51,976 nucleotides of DNA from Hyphomicrobium sp. (lineage in GTDB: Bacteria; Pseudomonadota; Alphaproteobacteria; Rhizobiales; Hyphomicrobiaceae), in contig JABFRT010000004.1 in NCBI GenBank assembly GCA_013141015.1, positions 225,384-277,359 on the forward strand. Direction: 5' to 3'. Every line of letters starts with the position of its first letter. Positions within the stretch are counted from its first letter, which is position 1. Both the position numbers and the translations under genes were made by a program. The notes beneath the pieces are model-generated. The model made no database searches and was not told where the DNA came from. It worked only from the letters and a program-made list of their open reading frames with translations. This document shows positions 28,331 through 37,588 of this stretch, piece by piece.

Positions 28331-29514
28331 TATGGCTGCCCTCCTTCTGCCGGTTTGGTTCGCTGCAATTGATCGAGCGGAAGGAATGGCACGACACCCT
28401 GGCCGTTACCGTTTTTCTGATCGAGTATGATTTTATCGGCGCCCGAGAGCACGCGTTCCTGCATTTCGAGGAACAGGCGCTGGCGCGTCACGTCCGGCGC
28501 CTTTTTGTATTCCTCATAAACTTTGAGGAAGCGCGCGGCTTGACCCTTGGCTTCGGCGACGGTCTGGTCGCGGAAGCCTTCGGCACCCGCTAAGATCCGG
28601 TCGGCTTCACCCTTGGCGCGGGGCACGATCTGGTCGGCATACGTCTGCGCTTCGGTGATGAAGCGGACCTTGTCCTGTCCGGCCGCGGCAACGTCGCGGA
28701 ACGACGGCAGAACCGGACCGGGTGCCGCCACTTCCTTCAGCTGCACTTGGTCGATTTTGATGCCAGCGCCATACGAGTTGAGAATATTCTGCATCAGCTT
28801 CTGCACGTCTTCCTGGGTCTTCTGACGGCCCGCCGTCAGCAGGGGTTGCAGATCCGATTGGCCGACGACTTCACGCATGGCACTTTCGGCGACTTCCTTC
28901 ACCGTCGTTTCCGGCTGAGCGATATTGAACAGATACTGTTCGACACCCGTCTGCTTGGTCACCGCGTCGGTTTCCGGGCTGATGCGCCAAAACACCGTGA
29001 AGCGGACATCGACCACGCTGCCATCGCCGGTCAGCATCAAGCCACTGTCGGGGCCGCCCGTGCTGCCGCTACGCGCGCCAACTTCAATGGTCCGCTGCTG
29101 CGTGACTTTTGGCTTCAAGACTTCTTCAATCGGGTACGGCCAGCGCGGATGCAGCCCCGCCCCTTCCCAGCGGTCGAACTTACCGAAGCGCAGCACGATG
29201 CCCTGCTCGTCTGGGTTGACGCGATAATAGAAACCGTAGAACGCGACCGCCGACAGCATCAGCAGACCGAGCAAAAATATAAATGGCTTGGGCACGCCGC
29301 CTTCAAAGCCGCCGCCGGGCGCGCCCGGGCCGCCGCCGCCGCGCATGGCGCGTTTGACCCGATCCTGGCCACGGCGCAGAATTTCATCGAGATCGGGCGG
29401 CTCTTTTCCGCCGCCGCCGCCCGGCTTGCCGCCCCAGGGACCTTGTCCCCACGGGCCGCCGCCGTTGCCGCCGCCGCCTTTACCGCCGCCACCGCCTTGA
29501 TTACTCCAGGGCAT
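28330..29514 (-). CDS. hflK: HflK, FtsH protease modulator
   Basis: SPFH/band-7 protein of 394 residues. The first 75 residues are very Gly-rich and low complexity, then one transmembrane helix (FIFLLGLLMLSAVAFYGFYY) and the band-7 domain (DEQGIVLRFGKFDRWEGAGLH) with a long helical tail. The Gly-rich cytosolic head is a normal HflK feature but is longer here than in enterobacteria. It is the first gene of the hflK-hflC-DUF2065 unit. Confidence 0.96.
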   Translation of the reverse strand: MPWSNQGGGGGKGGGGNGGGPWGQGPWGGKPGGGGGKEPPDLDEILRRGQDRVKRAMRGGGGPGAPGGGFEGGVPKPFIFLLGLLMLSAVAFYGFYYRVNPDEQGIVLRFGKFDRWEGAGLHPRWPYPIEEVLKPKVTQQRTIEVGARSGSTGGPDSGLMLTGDGSVVDVRFTVFWRISPETDAVTKQTGVEQYLFNIAQPETTVKEVAESAMREVVGQSDLQPLLTAGRQKTQEDVQKLMQNILNSYGAGIKIDQVQLKEVAAPGPVLPSFRDVAAAGQDKVRFITEAQTYADQIVPRAKGEADRILAGAEGFRDQTVAEAKGQAARFLKVYEEYKKAPDVTRQRLFLEMQERVLSGADKIILDQKNGNGQGVVPFLPLDQLQRTKPAEGGQP

Positions 29515-29773
29515 ATTGGGTGAGCCTCTTTGGTTCGATCATTTGAAATACATGCGGGGACCGGCCACTCAACATGGCTCGCATCCCGGTCATACCGGCA
29601 AACTCTTTGGGTTGTATCCACAGGGGGCGGATAGCACGTCGCCGATGCTTATAGGGCAGGGGTCAATCTCGCGCAAATTCTGTCTCAGGCGTTCCAAGTC
29701 ATTGGCCAACACATTGGCCCGAGGGGCGAAACCTTCAAGGGGCAGAGCACTTAATAGAGCCGGAACGGCTGTC

Positions 29774-30301
29774 TTAAGTGGGCTGGCTCGCCTTTACGGG
29801 GGCGCGCTCATAGACGATCAGCGTGGACGCAAAATCATCGCGCTCGCCCTTGGGCAGCGCTTCGCGCGAGACTTCGCGCCATTCGGCCGGATCAGGCTTG
29901 GGGAAGGTCCTGTCGCCTGCGGGCTTGGCGTGAACTTGCGTGAAATAGATGCGGTCCGCGCGCGCCAGCACCGCGTCATAGATCGCCGCCCCGCCAATGA
30001 CCATGATCTCGTCAGCGCCCCGCGTTGTGGCCAGCACGCGGGCCAGCGTCAATGCGTCGGCAATGGTCGAACAGGCCGAAACACCGGCGACCTCGAAAAA
30101 CGGGTCACTGGTCACGACGATGTTGTCGCGCCCATCGAGTGGCTTGCCGATGCTTTCGAACGTGCGCCGCCCCATGATCAGCGGCTTGCCCATCGTCAAG
30201 CGGCGGAATGTTTTGAGGTCAGATGACATCCGCCACGGCAACCCGCCATCGCGGCCGATCACGCCGTTTTCCGCAACTGCAACGATAAGTGAGAGGATCA
30301 T
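29774..30301 (-). CDS. folA: Dihydrofolate reductase
   Basis: Reduces dihydrofolate to tetrahydrofolate with NADPH. The 175-residue product begins MILSLIVAVAENGVIGRDGG, followed by LPWRMSSDLKTFRRLT (catalytic acidic residue at Asp28) and PLIMGRRTFESIGKPLDGR (NADPH-binding). VMVIGGAAIYD near residue 100 is also typical. The start is the ATG at 30301; the open frame runs 12 codons further into a palindromic repeat and should not be used. It sits downstream of thyA, whose product generates the dihydrofolate it consumes. Confidence 0.96.
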   Translation of the reverse strand: MILSLIVAVAENGVIGRDGGLPWRMSSDLKTFRRLTMGKPLIMGRRTFESIGKPLDGRDNIVVTSDPFFEVAGVSACSTIADALTLARVLATTRGADEIMVIGGAAIYDAVLARADRIYFTQVHAKPAGDRTFPKPDPAEWREVSREALPKGERDDFASTLIVYERAPVKASQPT

Positions 30302-30307
30302 TCTATT

Positions 30308-30341
30308 CCCGTCTGCCCCGCGAAGGCGGGGATCCATCCAA
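30308..30341. repeat. Single REP-like palindrome upstream of folA
   Basis: A hairpin CCCCGC-GAAG-GCGGGG (30316-30331) followed by GATCCATCC, related to the intergenic repeats seen beside ileS. It lies just before the folA start codon, where its hairpin could affect transcript ends or translation. Confidence 0.6.
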
Positions 30342-30372
30342 GCGACGCTTGTAACGGATCAGCGCGCCAAGC

Positions 30373-30786
30373 TCAAATGGGCTTTGGCTTGCAGCCGGGA
30401 ATGGCAACCATCGCGATCTGGTTGCTGTCGTTGTATTTGTTCATCGCACCGCTGGCTGCATCAACGGCCAAGCCGACCACGCCGCCGACCAGAATATTGC
30501 CGGCAGCCATTGCTTCAGTGTGCGAGGGAATAATGCCAACGCCGTCTTGGAAGCATTCCTTTTTGCACGACACCGCGATGTTGTGCTGGCTCTTGTCGAG
30601 GACCAGTGACGCGGGGGTTTGAACGGTCTTGGTGCCGCCAATGCCTTCGGACGTCAGCGTGCACGTCGACCCCGGCGCGCCAGGCGTATCGAGAGCGACT
30701 GCTTGCGTGGTTCCCTTGGCAATCGAGGCGCAACCCGCGAGCATGAGGCTAGAGGCAATCAAAACCGATAACAATCCTACGCGCAT
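30373..30786 (-). CDS. Lipoprotein of unknown function
   Basis: A 137-residue lipoprotein precursor from the ATG at 30786: basic N-terminus, hydrophobic core and lipobox LAGC at about residues 15-18. The mature part has a pattern of Thr/Val strands, a Cys pair (CKKEC) and a hydrophobic Gly/Ala-rich segment (AGNILVGGVVGLAVDAASGA) resembling a glycine-zipper helix. Such small lipoproteins are common in Hyphomicrobiales, and I do not recognise a named family. It lies between thyA and folA. Confidence 0.8.
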   Translation of the reverse strand: MRVGLLSVLIASSLMLAGCASIAKGTTQAVALDTPGAPGSTCTLTSEGIGGTKTVQTPASLVLDKSQHNIAVSCKKECFQDGVGIIPSHTEAMAAGNILVGGVVGLAVDAASGAMNKYNDSNQIAMVAIPGCKPKPI

Positions 30787-30989
30787 ATCCCGCCCCACCT
30801 GGAACCCCACTCTTGGGGGTGATCAGTAGGGAGATGACCCGATGATTGTAAAGGGCCCTAAAAGCACAACTCACATCTGTTCTGCGGGTCATGGTGACAA
30901 CCATCGGCCACAAATCAGGTTGCAGGCACTCCTGGGGCCGGTACTGCGGGCCGGATGGCACGGGACAGATTGCCCCGCGTCTGCACCTA

Positions 30990-31031
30990 CCCCCTCTACA
31001 CAGCCCCCCTCACAGCCCCCTCTACACAGCC
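30990..31031. repeat. Short direct repeat overlapping the thyA stop codon
   Basis: The 16-base sequence CCCCCTCTACACAGCC occurs at 30990-31005 and again at 31016-31031, 26 bases apart. The second copy includes the thyA stop. A local duplication of the gene end is the simplest explanation. Confidence 0.7.
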
Positions 31032-31816
31032 ACCGGCGCTTTGATGTGCGGGTGCGGGTCGTAGCCTTCCAGCGTAAAATCTTCGAACTTGAAATCGAAT
31101 ATCGAGGTAACGGATGGATTGATCGTCATCACCGGCAACGCGCGGGGGCTGCGCGACAATTGCAAATCCGCTTGCTCCAAGTGGTTTGAATACAAATGCG
31201 CATCGCCAAACGTGTGCACGAAATCGCCGGGCTTTGAGCCTGTCACCTGCGCCATCATCATGGTCAGCAACGCATAACTCGCGATGTTGAACGGCACGCC
31301 CAGAAAAATATCAGCCGAGCGTTGATACAGCTGGCACGACAACTTGCCGTTCGCCACATAGAACTGACATAGGCAGTGACACGGCGCCAGCGCCATCTTC
31401 GGAATATCCACCGGATTCCACGCTGAAACAATGATGCGGCGCGAGTCCGGATCGCGCTTCAAGGTTGCGAGCACGTCTGAAATCTGGTCAATCGTGCGCC
31501 CGTCCGGCGCCGCCCAACTGCGCCATTGCTTGCCATACACCGGGCCGAGATCGCCAGCAGCGTCGGCCCACTCATCCCAGATGCCGACGCCGTGGTCTTT
31601 CAGATATTTGATATTGGTGTCGCCGTTGAGAAACCAAATCAACTCATGGATGATCGATTTCAAGTGCAGCTTTTTAGTCGTCACCAACGGAAAGCCTTGC
31701 GACAAATCAAACCGCATCTGATGGCCGAACACGCTGAGCGTTCCGGTGCCGGTACGGTCGGTCTTTTTTGTGCCTTCCAGGCGCACCCGGCGCAACAGAT
31801 CGAGATATTGGTCCAT
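31022..31816 (-). CDS. thyA: Thymidylate synthase
   Basis: Methylates dUMP to dTMP, producing dihydrofolate. The 264-residue protein matches the canonical enzyme in length. The nucleophile is Cys146 within [12 protein letters not shown], with the phosphate-binding [10 protein letters not shown] just before it, and the C-terminal folate-closing residues KAPVAV. The folate cofactor is recycled by the product of folA, two genes downstream on the same strand. Confidence 0.97.
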   Translation of the reverse strand: MDQYLDLLRRVRLEGTKKTDRTGTGTLSVFGHQMRFDLSQGFPLVTTKKLHLKSIIHELIWFLNGDTNIKYLKDHGVGIWDEWADAAGDLGPVYGKQWRSWAAPDGRTIDQISDVLATLKRDPDSRRIIVSAWNPVDIPKMALAPCHCLCQFYVANGKLSCQLYQRSADIFLGVPFNIASYALLTMMMAQVTGSKPGDFVHTFGDAHLYSNHLEQADLQLSRSPRALPVMTINPSVTSIFDFKFEDFTLEGYDPHPHIKAPVAV

Positions 31817-31867
31817 TCCGCTTCTTAATCCGATTCCGCGCGCCGCACGCGCCTCAATGTTTCGCCA

Positions 31868-32719
31868 CTACAGCCCGGCGGCGGGCACACTACCGTCAGG
31901 TTGCAGAAACCAGAGCATGAGCAGCACTATCGCCCCATTATACACACCGTGACACAGCATCGGCACCAACAGGCTGCCGGTCTTTTCGCGCACATAAGCC
32001 AAATAGAGCCCAATCAGGAAAATCGCCAGCAGCCCATAAACCGAATATTGGCCGTGGACGGCCGCCCAAACGAACGCCGTCACCAGCGCCGCGCCTGTCA
32101 GCCCCAAAGGCGACACCCGCAGCATGCCATAGCCGAGCCCGCGAAACAGCGTTTCCTCAGCCAGCGGCGCGCCGATGATGGCCGGCAACGCCACCACCCA
32201 CCAGGTGTCTGTGCGCATCATGGAGCCAAATACCTGCACATCGGCGATCAATGCATTGGGGTCGAGGAGATACACACCCAGACAATAGAGGCTGGCTAAG
32301 ACCAGCAACCCAGCGATGCTCCGCGCAGCAACCGCAACACCGCCCGCCGGAATCGCCAGGCTCAGCTGACCGGCGCGGACGGCCTTTCCCCAGAACAATC
32401 GTGCAGTGGCATGCGTCAAGACCAGCGCCGCAGCCTGCATAGCCAGCAGAAACACGCCAAGCCGGGCGGTAATCACATTCTCCAAGGCCCGAGGAGCATG
32501 GGCGCCAGCCGCGCCTGAACCGCTGACAGCGTCGAAAATCGACGCCACGCCGGCCGCCACCCCCGTTGCGGCGCCAAGAATTGCAACCGTAGCGCCAAGC
32601 ACGCCGATGGCCGCAAGCCAAGACGATTTTGCCCCATCCCGCGCTGAGCCGGAGTCCACTTTGCCGCCTTCACTGCTGTCCACGGCTGCCCTTTCCAAAA
32701 CTGTCAACGCGCGGCGCAA
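31868..32719 (-). CDS. CPBP family intramembrane glutamic protease
   Basis: A 283-residue membrane protein with about seven hydrophobic segments. The Rce1/CPBP motifs are intact: EETLFR (Glu188, Glu189, Arg193), FVWAAVHG with His222, and CHGVYN with His257 and Asn261. Family members cleave within membranes, often in prenyl-protein processing or peptide maturation and self-immunity, but the substrate here is unknown. The longest frame begins with TTG; a GTG at 32683 with an AAGGG-like site is an alternative start. It lies 50 bases after the thyA start, on the same strand. Confidence 0.88.
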   Translation of the reverse strand: MRRALTVLERAAVDSSEGGKVDSGSARDGAKSSWLAAIGVLGATVAILGAATGVAAGVASIFDAVSGSGAAGAHAPRALENVITARLGVFLLAMQAAALVLTHATARLFWGKAVRAGQLSLAIPAGGVAVAARSIAGLLVLASLYCLGVYLLDPNALIADVQVFGSMMRTDTWWVVALPAIIGAPLAEETLFRGLGYGMLRVSPLGLTGAALVTAFVWAAVHGQYSVYGLLAIFLIGLYLAYVREKTGSLLVPMLCHGVYNGAIVLLMLWFLQPDGSVPAAGL

Positions 32720-32901
32720 TTGGTATTGCCATTACACCATTCCGGCGCCAACCCCTGCCCCGTTCCAGGGCTCCCGTCCGCCTGGACACGGTCAGCCCTG
32801 CCGCCCGCATGCCGGTGCGCGGACAATGCAACACACCCCTTCCTGCCACGGCCGCACGCTAAACGCTTTTTTTTGAGCACAATGCCCCCTATATTGGGTG
32901 T

Positions 32902-33235
32902 GCCGGATTCGTCCGGCTATGGCGATAAACGCGGTCGTAATAAGCGGTTCGGACCCGGGGGCGGTACCCGGCGCCTCCACCACTTTCTTTTGCGCGCTTG
33001 GCGGCCGGCTCCCCGAAGGGGAGTCGCCAAGCGCAACAGGAATGGGGGCGAACTAGGATCGACGAACGTGTAAAGGACTTAGCTTTTGCCCGGCATGATA
33101 CCACCGTCATCGGGTCATACAGAGTAGTTGCAAATGACAACTATGCTGAGGTTGCTCTCGCTGCTTAATGCGGTGCGAGTTGCCTGAACCTAAGTCCTTG
33201 CCCCTAGCCGGGTAAGGCGCGGTCCGGAGGGCACC
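32902..33235 (+). ncRNA. ssrA: tmRNA, circularly permuted two-piece form
   Basis: Rescues stalled ribosomes and tags nascent proteins. The gene is permuted as in alphaproteobacteria: the acceptor piece comes first and ends CGCCTCC-ACCA (32972-32982); the coding piece begins at 33044 with GGGGGCG, which pairs with it over seven bases to form the acceptor stem. The tag frame is at about 33132-33170 (GCAAATGACAACTATGCTGA then GGTTGCTCTCGCTGCTTAA), giving ANDNYAEVALAA. The excised spacer has a 10-bp hairpin (32994-33034), and the 5' end has GCCGGA-TTCG-TCCGGC. A TATATT box lies at 32890-32895. The 3' end is approximate. Confidence 0.93.
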
Positions 33236-33323
33236 GGTCAACAGAAGCCCTCCACTTCTCTTGGGCGCTGGCCTGCGCTAGAAGGTGAAGCAGCGTGATC
33301 TCAGGCGCGGCCAGAGGACCAGA

Positions 33324-34010
33324 ATGACGACGGTGCCGGAAATTGATTACGAAGCGCTGCAGCAAGACGCCATGCGTGGCGTGGTTCGCGCGGTGCTCAG
33401 CCAGATCGTCAAGACCGGTCTTCCCGGCGAACATCACTTCTATATATCATTCCTCACCCAGGCGCCGGGCGTGATCCTGTCGAAGCGCCTGAAGGAAAAA
33501 TATCCGCACGAAATGACAATCGTGCTGCAGCACCGCTTCTGGGATCTGATTATTTCGGAAGACCGCTTTGAAGTGAAGCTGACGTTCGACGGCATCCCTG
33601 AGCGTCTGGTTATTCCGTATCGCTCGATCAAGGTGTTCATTGATCCAAGCGTGCGATTTGGTCTGCAATTCGAAGATGCGAGTTCGGATCGCGAGACGCC
33701 GGCGCCGCGCCGGTCGATGACCATGGATGCAGCGTTCGACCAAGTTGGTGAAGCCCGCGCCGACAGTCCGCGCGCAACACTTGCCAAGAAGCCGCGCCCC
33801 GCGCGCAAGCCGAAAACTGACAAGGAAGCGGCGGCGGCACCTGCGGCATCCAACGCCACACCACCAGCAATCCCAGCTGCGCCGATGCCGGAGCCGGAGC
33901 CGGCTTCAGCGGCCGCTGGCCCGGAACTCGCAATCGCGGCTGACACCGCGCCCGCGCAACCCGAAGGTGGCGCCAAAATCCTGAGCCTCGATCAGTTCCG
34001 GAAGAAGTAA
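33324..34010 (+). CDS. sspB: SspB, ClpXP adaptor for ssrA-tagged proteins
   Basis: A 228-residue alphaproteobacterial SspB. The globular substrate-binding domain covers the first 125 residues (IDYEALQQDAMRGVVRAVLS, HFYISFLTQAPGV, MTIVLQHRFWDLIISEDRFE), followed by a long disordered Ala/Pro/Glu-rich linker and a short basic C-terminal tail (ILSLDQFRKK), the expected ClpX-binding end. The start is the ATG at 33324. It lies about 90 bases downstream of the tmRNA gene, whose tag it recognises, so tagging and delivery are encoded side by side. Confidence 0.93.
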   Translation: MTTVPEIDYEALQQDAMRGVVRAVLSQIVKTGLPGEHHFYISFLTQAPGVILSKRLKEKYPHEMTIVLQHRFWDLIISEDRFEVKLTFDGIPERLVIPYRSIKVFIDPSVRFGLQFEDASSDRETPAPRRSMTMDAAFDQVGEARADSPRATLAKKPRPARKPKTDKEAAAAPAASNATPPAIPAAPMPEPEPASAAAGPELAIAADTAPAQPEGGAKILSLDQFRKK

Positions 34011-34039
34011 GCCCGCTTAACCACGCAGCCGCCACCCCA

Positions 34040-34291
34040 TCAGCCCGTTGAGCGTTCAACTACGGCTTCGGGAATCTTGCGCTCTTCTGCGCCATCCAAG
34101 CGCTTGAACATCAATTCCAGCTTGCCGTCGGTCAGTTCCGAGCATTCGACCGCTGAGACATAAGGGTCGCTCGCTTCAATTTGTGCTTCGATGCGGCACT
34201 TGTCGACGCTGACCATCGGCTTGACGCTGACCGAGTTGTCGCCATTCGGCATAGCCAGCGTCACGATCATCACAATAACGGATGCATCCAT
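34040..34291 (-). CDS. Hypothetical small protein
   Basis: An 83-residue open frame, MDASVIVMIVTLAMPNGDNS, with a hydrophobic first 15 residues and a single pair of Cys (VDKCRIEAQ, VECSELTD) that could form a disulfide. This is compatible with a short secreted or membrane-anchored protein. The neighbouring sspB is convergent and ends 30 bases away. I do not recognise a family. Base composition and a start with a reasonable purine-rich upstream region (AGGAGCCCACTC) support it as real. Confidence 0.6.
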   Translation of the reverse strand: MDASVIVMIVTLAMPNGDNSVSVKPMVSVDKCRIEAQIEASDPYVSAVECSELTDGKLELMFKRLDGAEERKIPEAVVERSTG

Positions 34292-34548
34292 GAGTGGGCT
34301 CCTGTTTGAGACAGAAGAAAAGCTCGACGCGAAGAATGCCGCGCGGGCCTACTCGTGAAACAAGACGCACACTTGAAACTTGAAAACGCTGTGCCGCCGC
34401 TAACTGTGGTGCGCGCGACTCAAAAAAGCCAACTCGTGCCAGACTAACCGGATCTGCAGATTCGTCACACTCCTTAACAACGAAACAAAAACGGCATTAT
34501 TCTGTTGGCGTTAGGCTCGCGCGGCGCACATCGGCCGGAACATGCACC

Positions 34549-34590
34549 GCGCCTTGCGGCCGGCGCGCCTCTTGGCGTGCCGCAAGGCGC
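34549..34590. other. Long near-perfect hairpin in an otherwise gene-free 480-base gap
   Basis: GCGCCTTGCGGC (34549-34560) pairs perfectly with GCCGCAAGGCGC (34579-34590), and the loop itself pairs further (GGCGCGCC with GGCGTGCC around TCTT). The gap between the hypothetical gene at 34040-34291 and the response regulator (34292-34773) holds no other convincing gene. The hairpin is followed by AAAAA on the plus strand, so it is not a plus-strand terminator. Confidence 0.6.
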
Positions 34591-34773
34591 AAAAAGAGCA
34601 TGTCCCAAAAAACTACGCACAAAAAAGTACCACGGCGAAACCTTCCATTTACCCTTGTAGGGCATTCTCAGCGTCGTTGAGTAAGCGTCAGGTGCCTGAG
34701 TGTCCGATCCTGGATCACGGCAGGGGTAGTTGCCCCAGACCCGATGCGTATCAGTTCAGTTGAGTTTGTGTTC

Positions 34774-36282
34774 ATGTCCAAGCGTGTTTTGATCGTCGAT
34801 GACGATCCGGCCCAGCGCCGTATTCTCGAAGAGACCATTAAACGTCTTGGCTTCGAGACCAAGACCTGCGGGTCTGGCGAGCAGGCTCTCCAGTTTCTTG
34901 AAAGCGACGAAAAGTCGTCTATTTCGCTGGTGCTCCTCGATATCGTTATGCCCGGCGTCGACGGCATGGCCGTTCTTGAGCGCATCGGCAATAAGCCGGG
35001 CACGCCACCCATCATCGTGCAGACCGCGCACGGCTCGATTGAAACCGCTATCAACGCCATGCGCGCTGGTGCTGTCGATTTCGTCGTCAAACCGGCGTCT
35101 CCTGAGCGGCTCGACGTTTCCATCAAAAGCGCGCTCAAAATCGAAGCGCTGGCTGGCGAAATCAACCGCATCAAAAAGAAGGCAGAAGGCACGCTGACGT
35201 TCAGCGATCTGGTGCTGCGCGGCGACGCGATGCAGCGGGTCATCCTGCTCGGCAAACGCGCTGCGGCCTCCAACATCCCTGTGCTGATCGAAGGCGAAAG
35301 CGGTGTCGGCAAGGAATTGATTGCCCGCGCCATCCAGGGCGAAAGCGAACGCTCAGGCCGTCCGTTTATCACCGTCAACTGCGGTGCGATCCCGGAAAAC
35401 CTGGTGGAATCGATCCTGTTTGGCCACGAAAAGGGTTCGTTCACCGGCGCCTCCGACAAGCGCATCGGTAAATTCCAGGAAGCTGACGGCGGCACGCTGT
35501 TCCTCGACGAAGTCGGCGAACTGCCGCTTGAAGCGCAGGTCAAATTGCTGCGCGCGTTGCAGGAAGGCGAGATTGATCCGGTCGGCTCGAAGAAGCCGGT
35601 CAAGGTCAACTTCCGCCTGATCTCGGCAACAAACCGCGACATGATCCAGCAGGTCAAAGATGGCAAGTTCCGCGAAGATCTGTACTACCGCCTGAACGTG
35701 TTCCCGATCTTTGTGCCGCCGCTGCGCGAGCGCATCGACGACGTGCCGGAACTTGCCCGCCACTTCGCCCAGCGCTTTGCGGCCGAAGAAGGCAAGCGCA
35801 TCGCCGGCTTCACTGATAACGCAATGCGCTTGCTGCAAACCTACACCTGGCCCGGCAACGTCCGCCAGCTTGAAAACGCCGTGTTCCGCGCGGTCGTGCT
35901 TGCTGATGGTGCCGAGTTGACGGTTGCTGAATTCCCGCAGATCGCTGCCCACGTTGACGGTTTTGATACGGAAATTCCAGCGGCACCCACGCTGTTGCAG
36001 AAGGCGCCAGCCTATACCGGCCCGGCGTTGCTCGGCGCTGAGAACACCGTGCCACACACAATCGAGATGCGCTCGTCGGCCAACGGTTCGTCGCTTGGTA
36101 TTCCGGCGATGGCTGAAGACGGCGAGATCCGCTCGCTCGAAGCGATGGAAGCCGACATGATCCGCTTGGCGCTCGGGCGCTATCGCGGCCATATGACGGA
36201 AGTCGCCAAGCGTTTGAATATCGGCCGCTCGACGCTGTACCGCAAAATGCAGGAATACGGGCTCGAACCGAGACCCAACTAA
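34774..36282 (+). CDS. Sigma-54-dependent response regulator (NtrC type)
   Basis: A 502-residue activator: receiver domain (VLIVDDDPAQRR, phospho-acceptor Asp56 in LVLLDIVMPG), AAA+ domain with Walker A GESGVGKELIARAI (about residue 171-184), the sigma-54 contact loop (HEKGSFTGASDKR, GSFTGA in place of GAFTGA), Walker B GGTLFLDEVGEL and FREDLYYRLNVFPI, then a Fis-type helix-turn-helix ending (MTEVAKRLNIGRSTLYRKMQ). A linker of about 80 residues separates the AAA+ and HTH domains. The ATG at 34774 is used. No kinase adjoins it, so the signal is unknown. Confidence 0.94.
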   Translation: MSKRVLIVDDDPAQRRILEETIKRLGFETKTCGSGEQALQFLESDEKSSISLVLLDIVMPGVDGMAVLERIGNKPGTPPIIVQTAHGSIETAINAMRAGAVDFVVKPASPERLDVSIKSALKIEALAGEINRIKKKAEGTLTFSDLVLRGDAMQRVILLGKRAAASNIPVLIEGESGVGKELIARAIQGESERSGRPFITVNCGAIPENLVESILFGHEKGSFTGASDKRIGKFQEADGGTLFLDEVGELPLEAQVKLLRALQEGEIDPVGSKKPVKVNFRLISATNRDMIQQVKDGKFREDLYYRLNVFPIFVPPLRERIDDVPELARHFAQRFAAEEGKRIAGFTDNAMRLLQTYTWPGNVRQLENAVFRAVVLADGAELTVAEFPQIAAHVDGFDTEIPAAPTLLQKAPAYTGPALLGAENTVPHTIEMRSSANGSSLGIPAMAEDGEIRSLEAMEADMIRLALGRYRGHMTEVAKRLNIGRSTLYRKMQEYGLEPRPN

Positions 36283-36532
36283 CGAATTGGAATTTGAGCG
36301 CGGCCTTGCGTACCGGCGTTGTTGCCGGATGGGCTGCGCTTCAAACGCCTGCAGGTCCGGTGGGACGGCAGCAGGCGATGACCGGAGAGACCGTGCCACC
36401 ACCAGTTACGACGCCTTGGTGAACTCCTGATACGATTCCTGCGGCGTTGGGAGCGGGACTAAAATTCACGCTCCAGCAAGGGCTCCGGCTGCAATCCGGG
36501 GCCTTTGTTGCGTTTGAGAGATCTGCCGGTCA

Positions 36533-37588
36533 TCAGCGGCGGCCACGCTTTTCGCAACTGAACGCGTTAACCGAGGTTTCAATACGCCGGGTATTACCCG
36601 GGCACAGGCAGACGTATCCCGCGTCACTCGTCGAGACTTCGCGCACCATGCCGCCATCACACTGCGGACGGACCGGCGCAGAAACAGGCTTCGCAAGAGA
36701 GACCGGCGTGACGGCAGGCTTTAGCACCGGTAGAGCAGCGGTTGTCAGCGGCGCGGCGCCGGCGTTCGGTTTCACCTTGGTTTCAGTGTTGCGGTCGCTA
36801 TTCAGTTTAGCCGTCAGCGGCAAAGGCTCAGGCGATGACACCGGCAGTGACACGGGTGAAACGGCAGGTTCCGGCGTAACAGCGCCAGCCTTCTGAGGTG
36901 CAGCTGCGGCCGCAACTTTCGCGCCTTCGAGCGGTTGGCAAACAACCGTCGCGTTCAACGGTGCTTCGATTTCCGCGACGTCGTGTTCGCCATAGAAATC
37001 GCGATTGTTGATCATCTCGTCCGACGGCGCGACGTGATCATAGTTGGTCCACTTAAAGGTCGACTTGCCGGTCGTCACACGCCACACAACCGGCAAAGAC
37101 ATTGCGAGCATGCGTGCGCCAGTAGGTTCGCCCGTTGCAAGTCCGTTGCACGCAGCAACGGCATTTTGCGCAACCGGGCCTTGGGCTGAAACGGTCAGTG
37201 CGTGAGACCGCGCATCGTCGATAGCGGCAACGGGCGGCGCACCTGCCAGCGTATCGACTGCCGGGGCACCGGGATTGATCCCTTCTGTCTTGAAATGCAG
37301 TTCGGATTTGAGAACCTTGAAGCCTGAAGCCTCAGGCTTGAATTGCACAGTCAGGTGCAGTGGCAGCACCACTGCGGCCGGCACGATCCGGTCATACCGC
37401 CCCGCCGGCCCTTGAACGACAATTTGCGCCGCGCTCTGCTCTGGCGTTGTATCGGCCTGCGATATCGCCAGCTGCACGCGATCCTGACCCAGTGTCTGAG
37501 CCTGTGCAGACGCCGCCAGGGCACACCCGGCGCCAGCGGCCAGAAGAGCAATGGCCAAAAATCTACTCGTAAGGGTGGCGGTGCGCAT
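36533..37588 (-). CDS. Secreted protein of unknown function, Cys-rich C-terminus
   Basis: A 351-residue protein from the ATG at 37588. Signal peptide: MRTATLTSRFLAIALLAAGA with cleavage after AQA. The body is beta-rich with no recognised domain; the middle is Pro/Ala/Val-rich, and the last about 50 residues contain four Cys (PQCDGGMVREV, YVCLCPGN, FSCEKRGRR), like a small disulfide-bonded module. No catalytic motif is seen. It is probably a periplasmic or envelope protein. The open frame runs 25 codons further upstream without a ribosome site, so the shorter form is preferred. Confidence 0.8.
   Translation of the reverse strand: MRTATLTSRFLAIALLAAGAGCALAASAQAQTLGQDRVQLAISQADTTPEQSAAQIVVQGPAGRYDRIVPAAVVLPLHLTVQFKPEASGFKVLKSELHFKTEGINPGAPAVDTLAGAPPVAAIDDARSHALTVSAQGPVAQNAVAACNGLATGEPTGARMLAMSLPVVWRVTTGKSTFKWTNYDHVAPSDEMINNRDFYGEHDVAEIEAPLNATVVCQPLEGAKVAAAAAPQKAGAVTPEPAVSPVSLPVSSPEPLPLTAKLNSDRNTETKVKPNAGAAPLTTAALPVLKPAVTPVSLAKPVSAPVRPQCDGGMVREVSTSDAGYVCLCPGNTRRIETSVNAFSCEKRGRR

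Noticed and set aside
34474-34665. A 63-codon minus-strand frame over the 34549 hairpin as a gene
   Set aside because: It is composed largely of the hairpin translation, has Arg/Pro/Cys-rich sequence typical of a non-coding GC-rich frame, and has no ribosome site.
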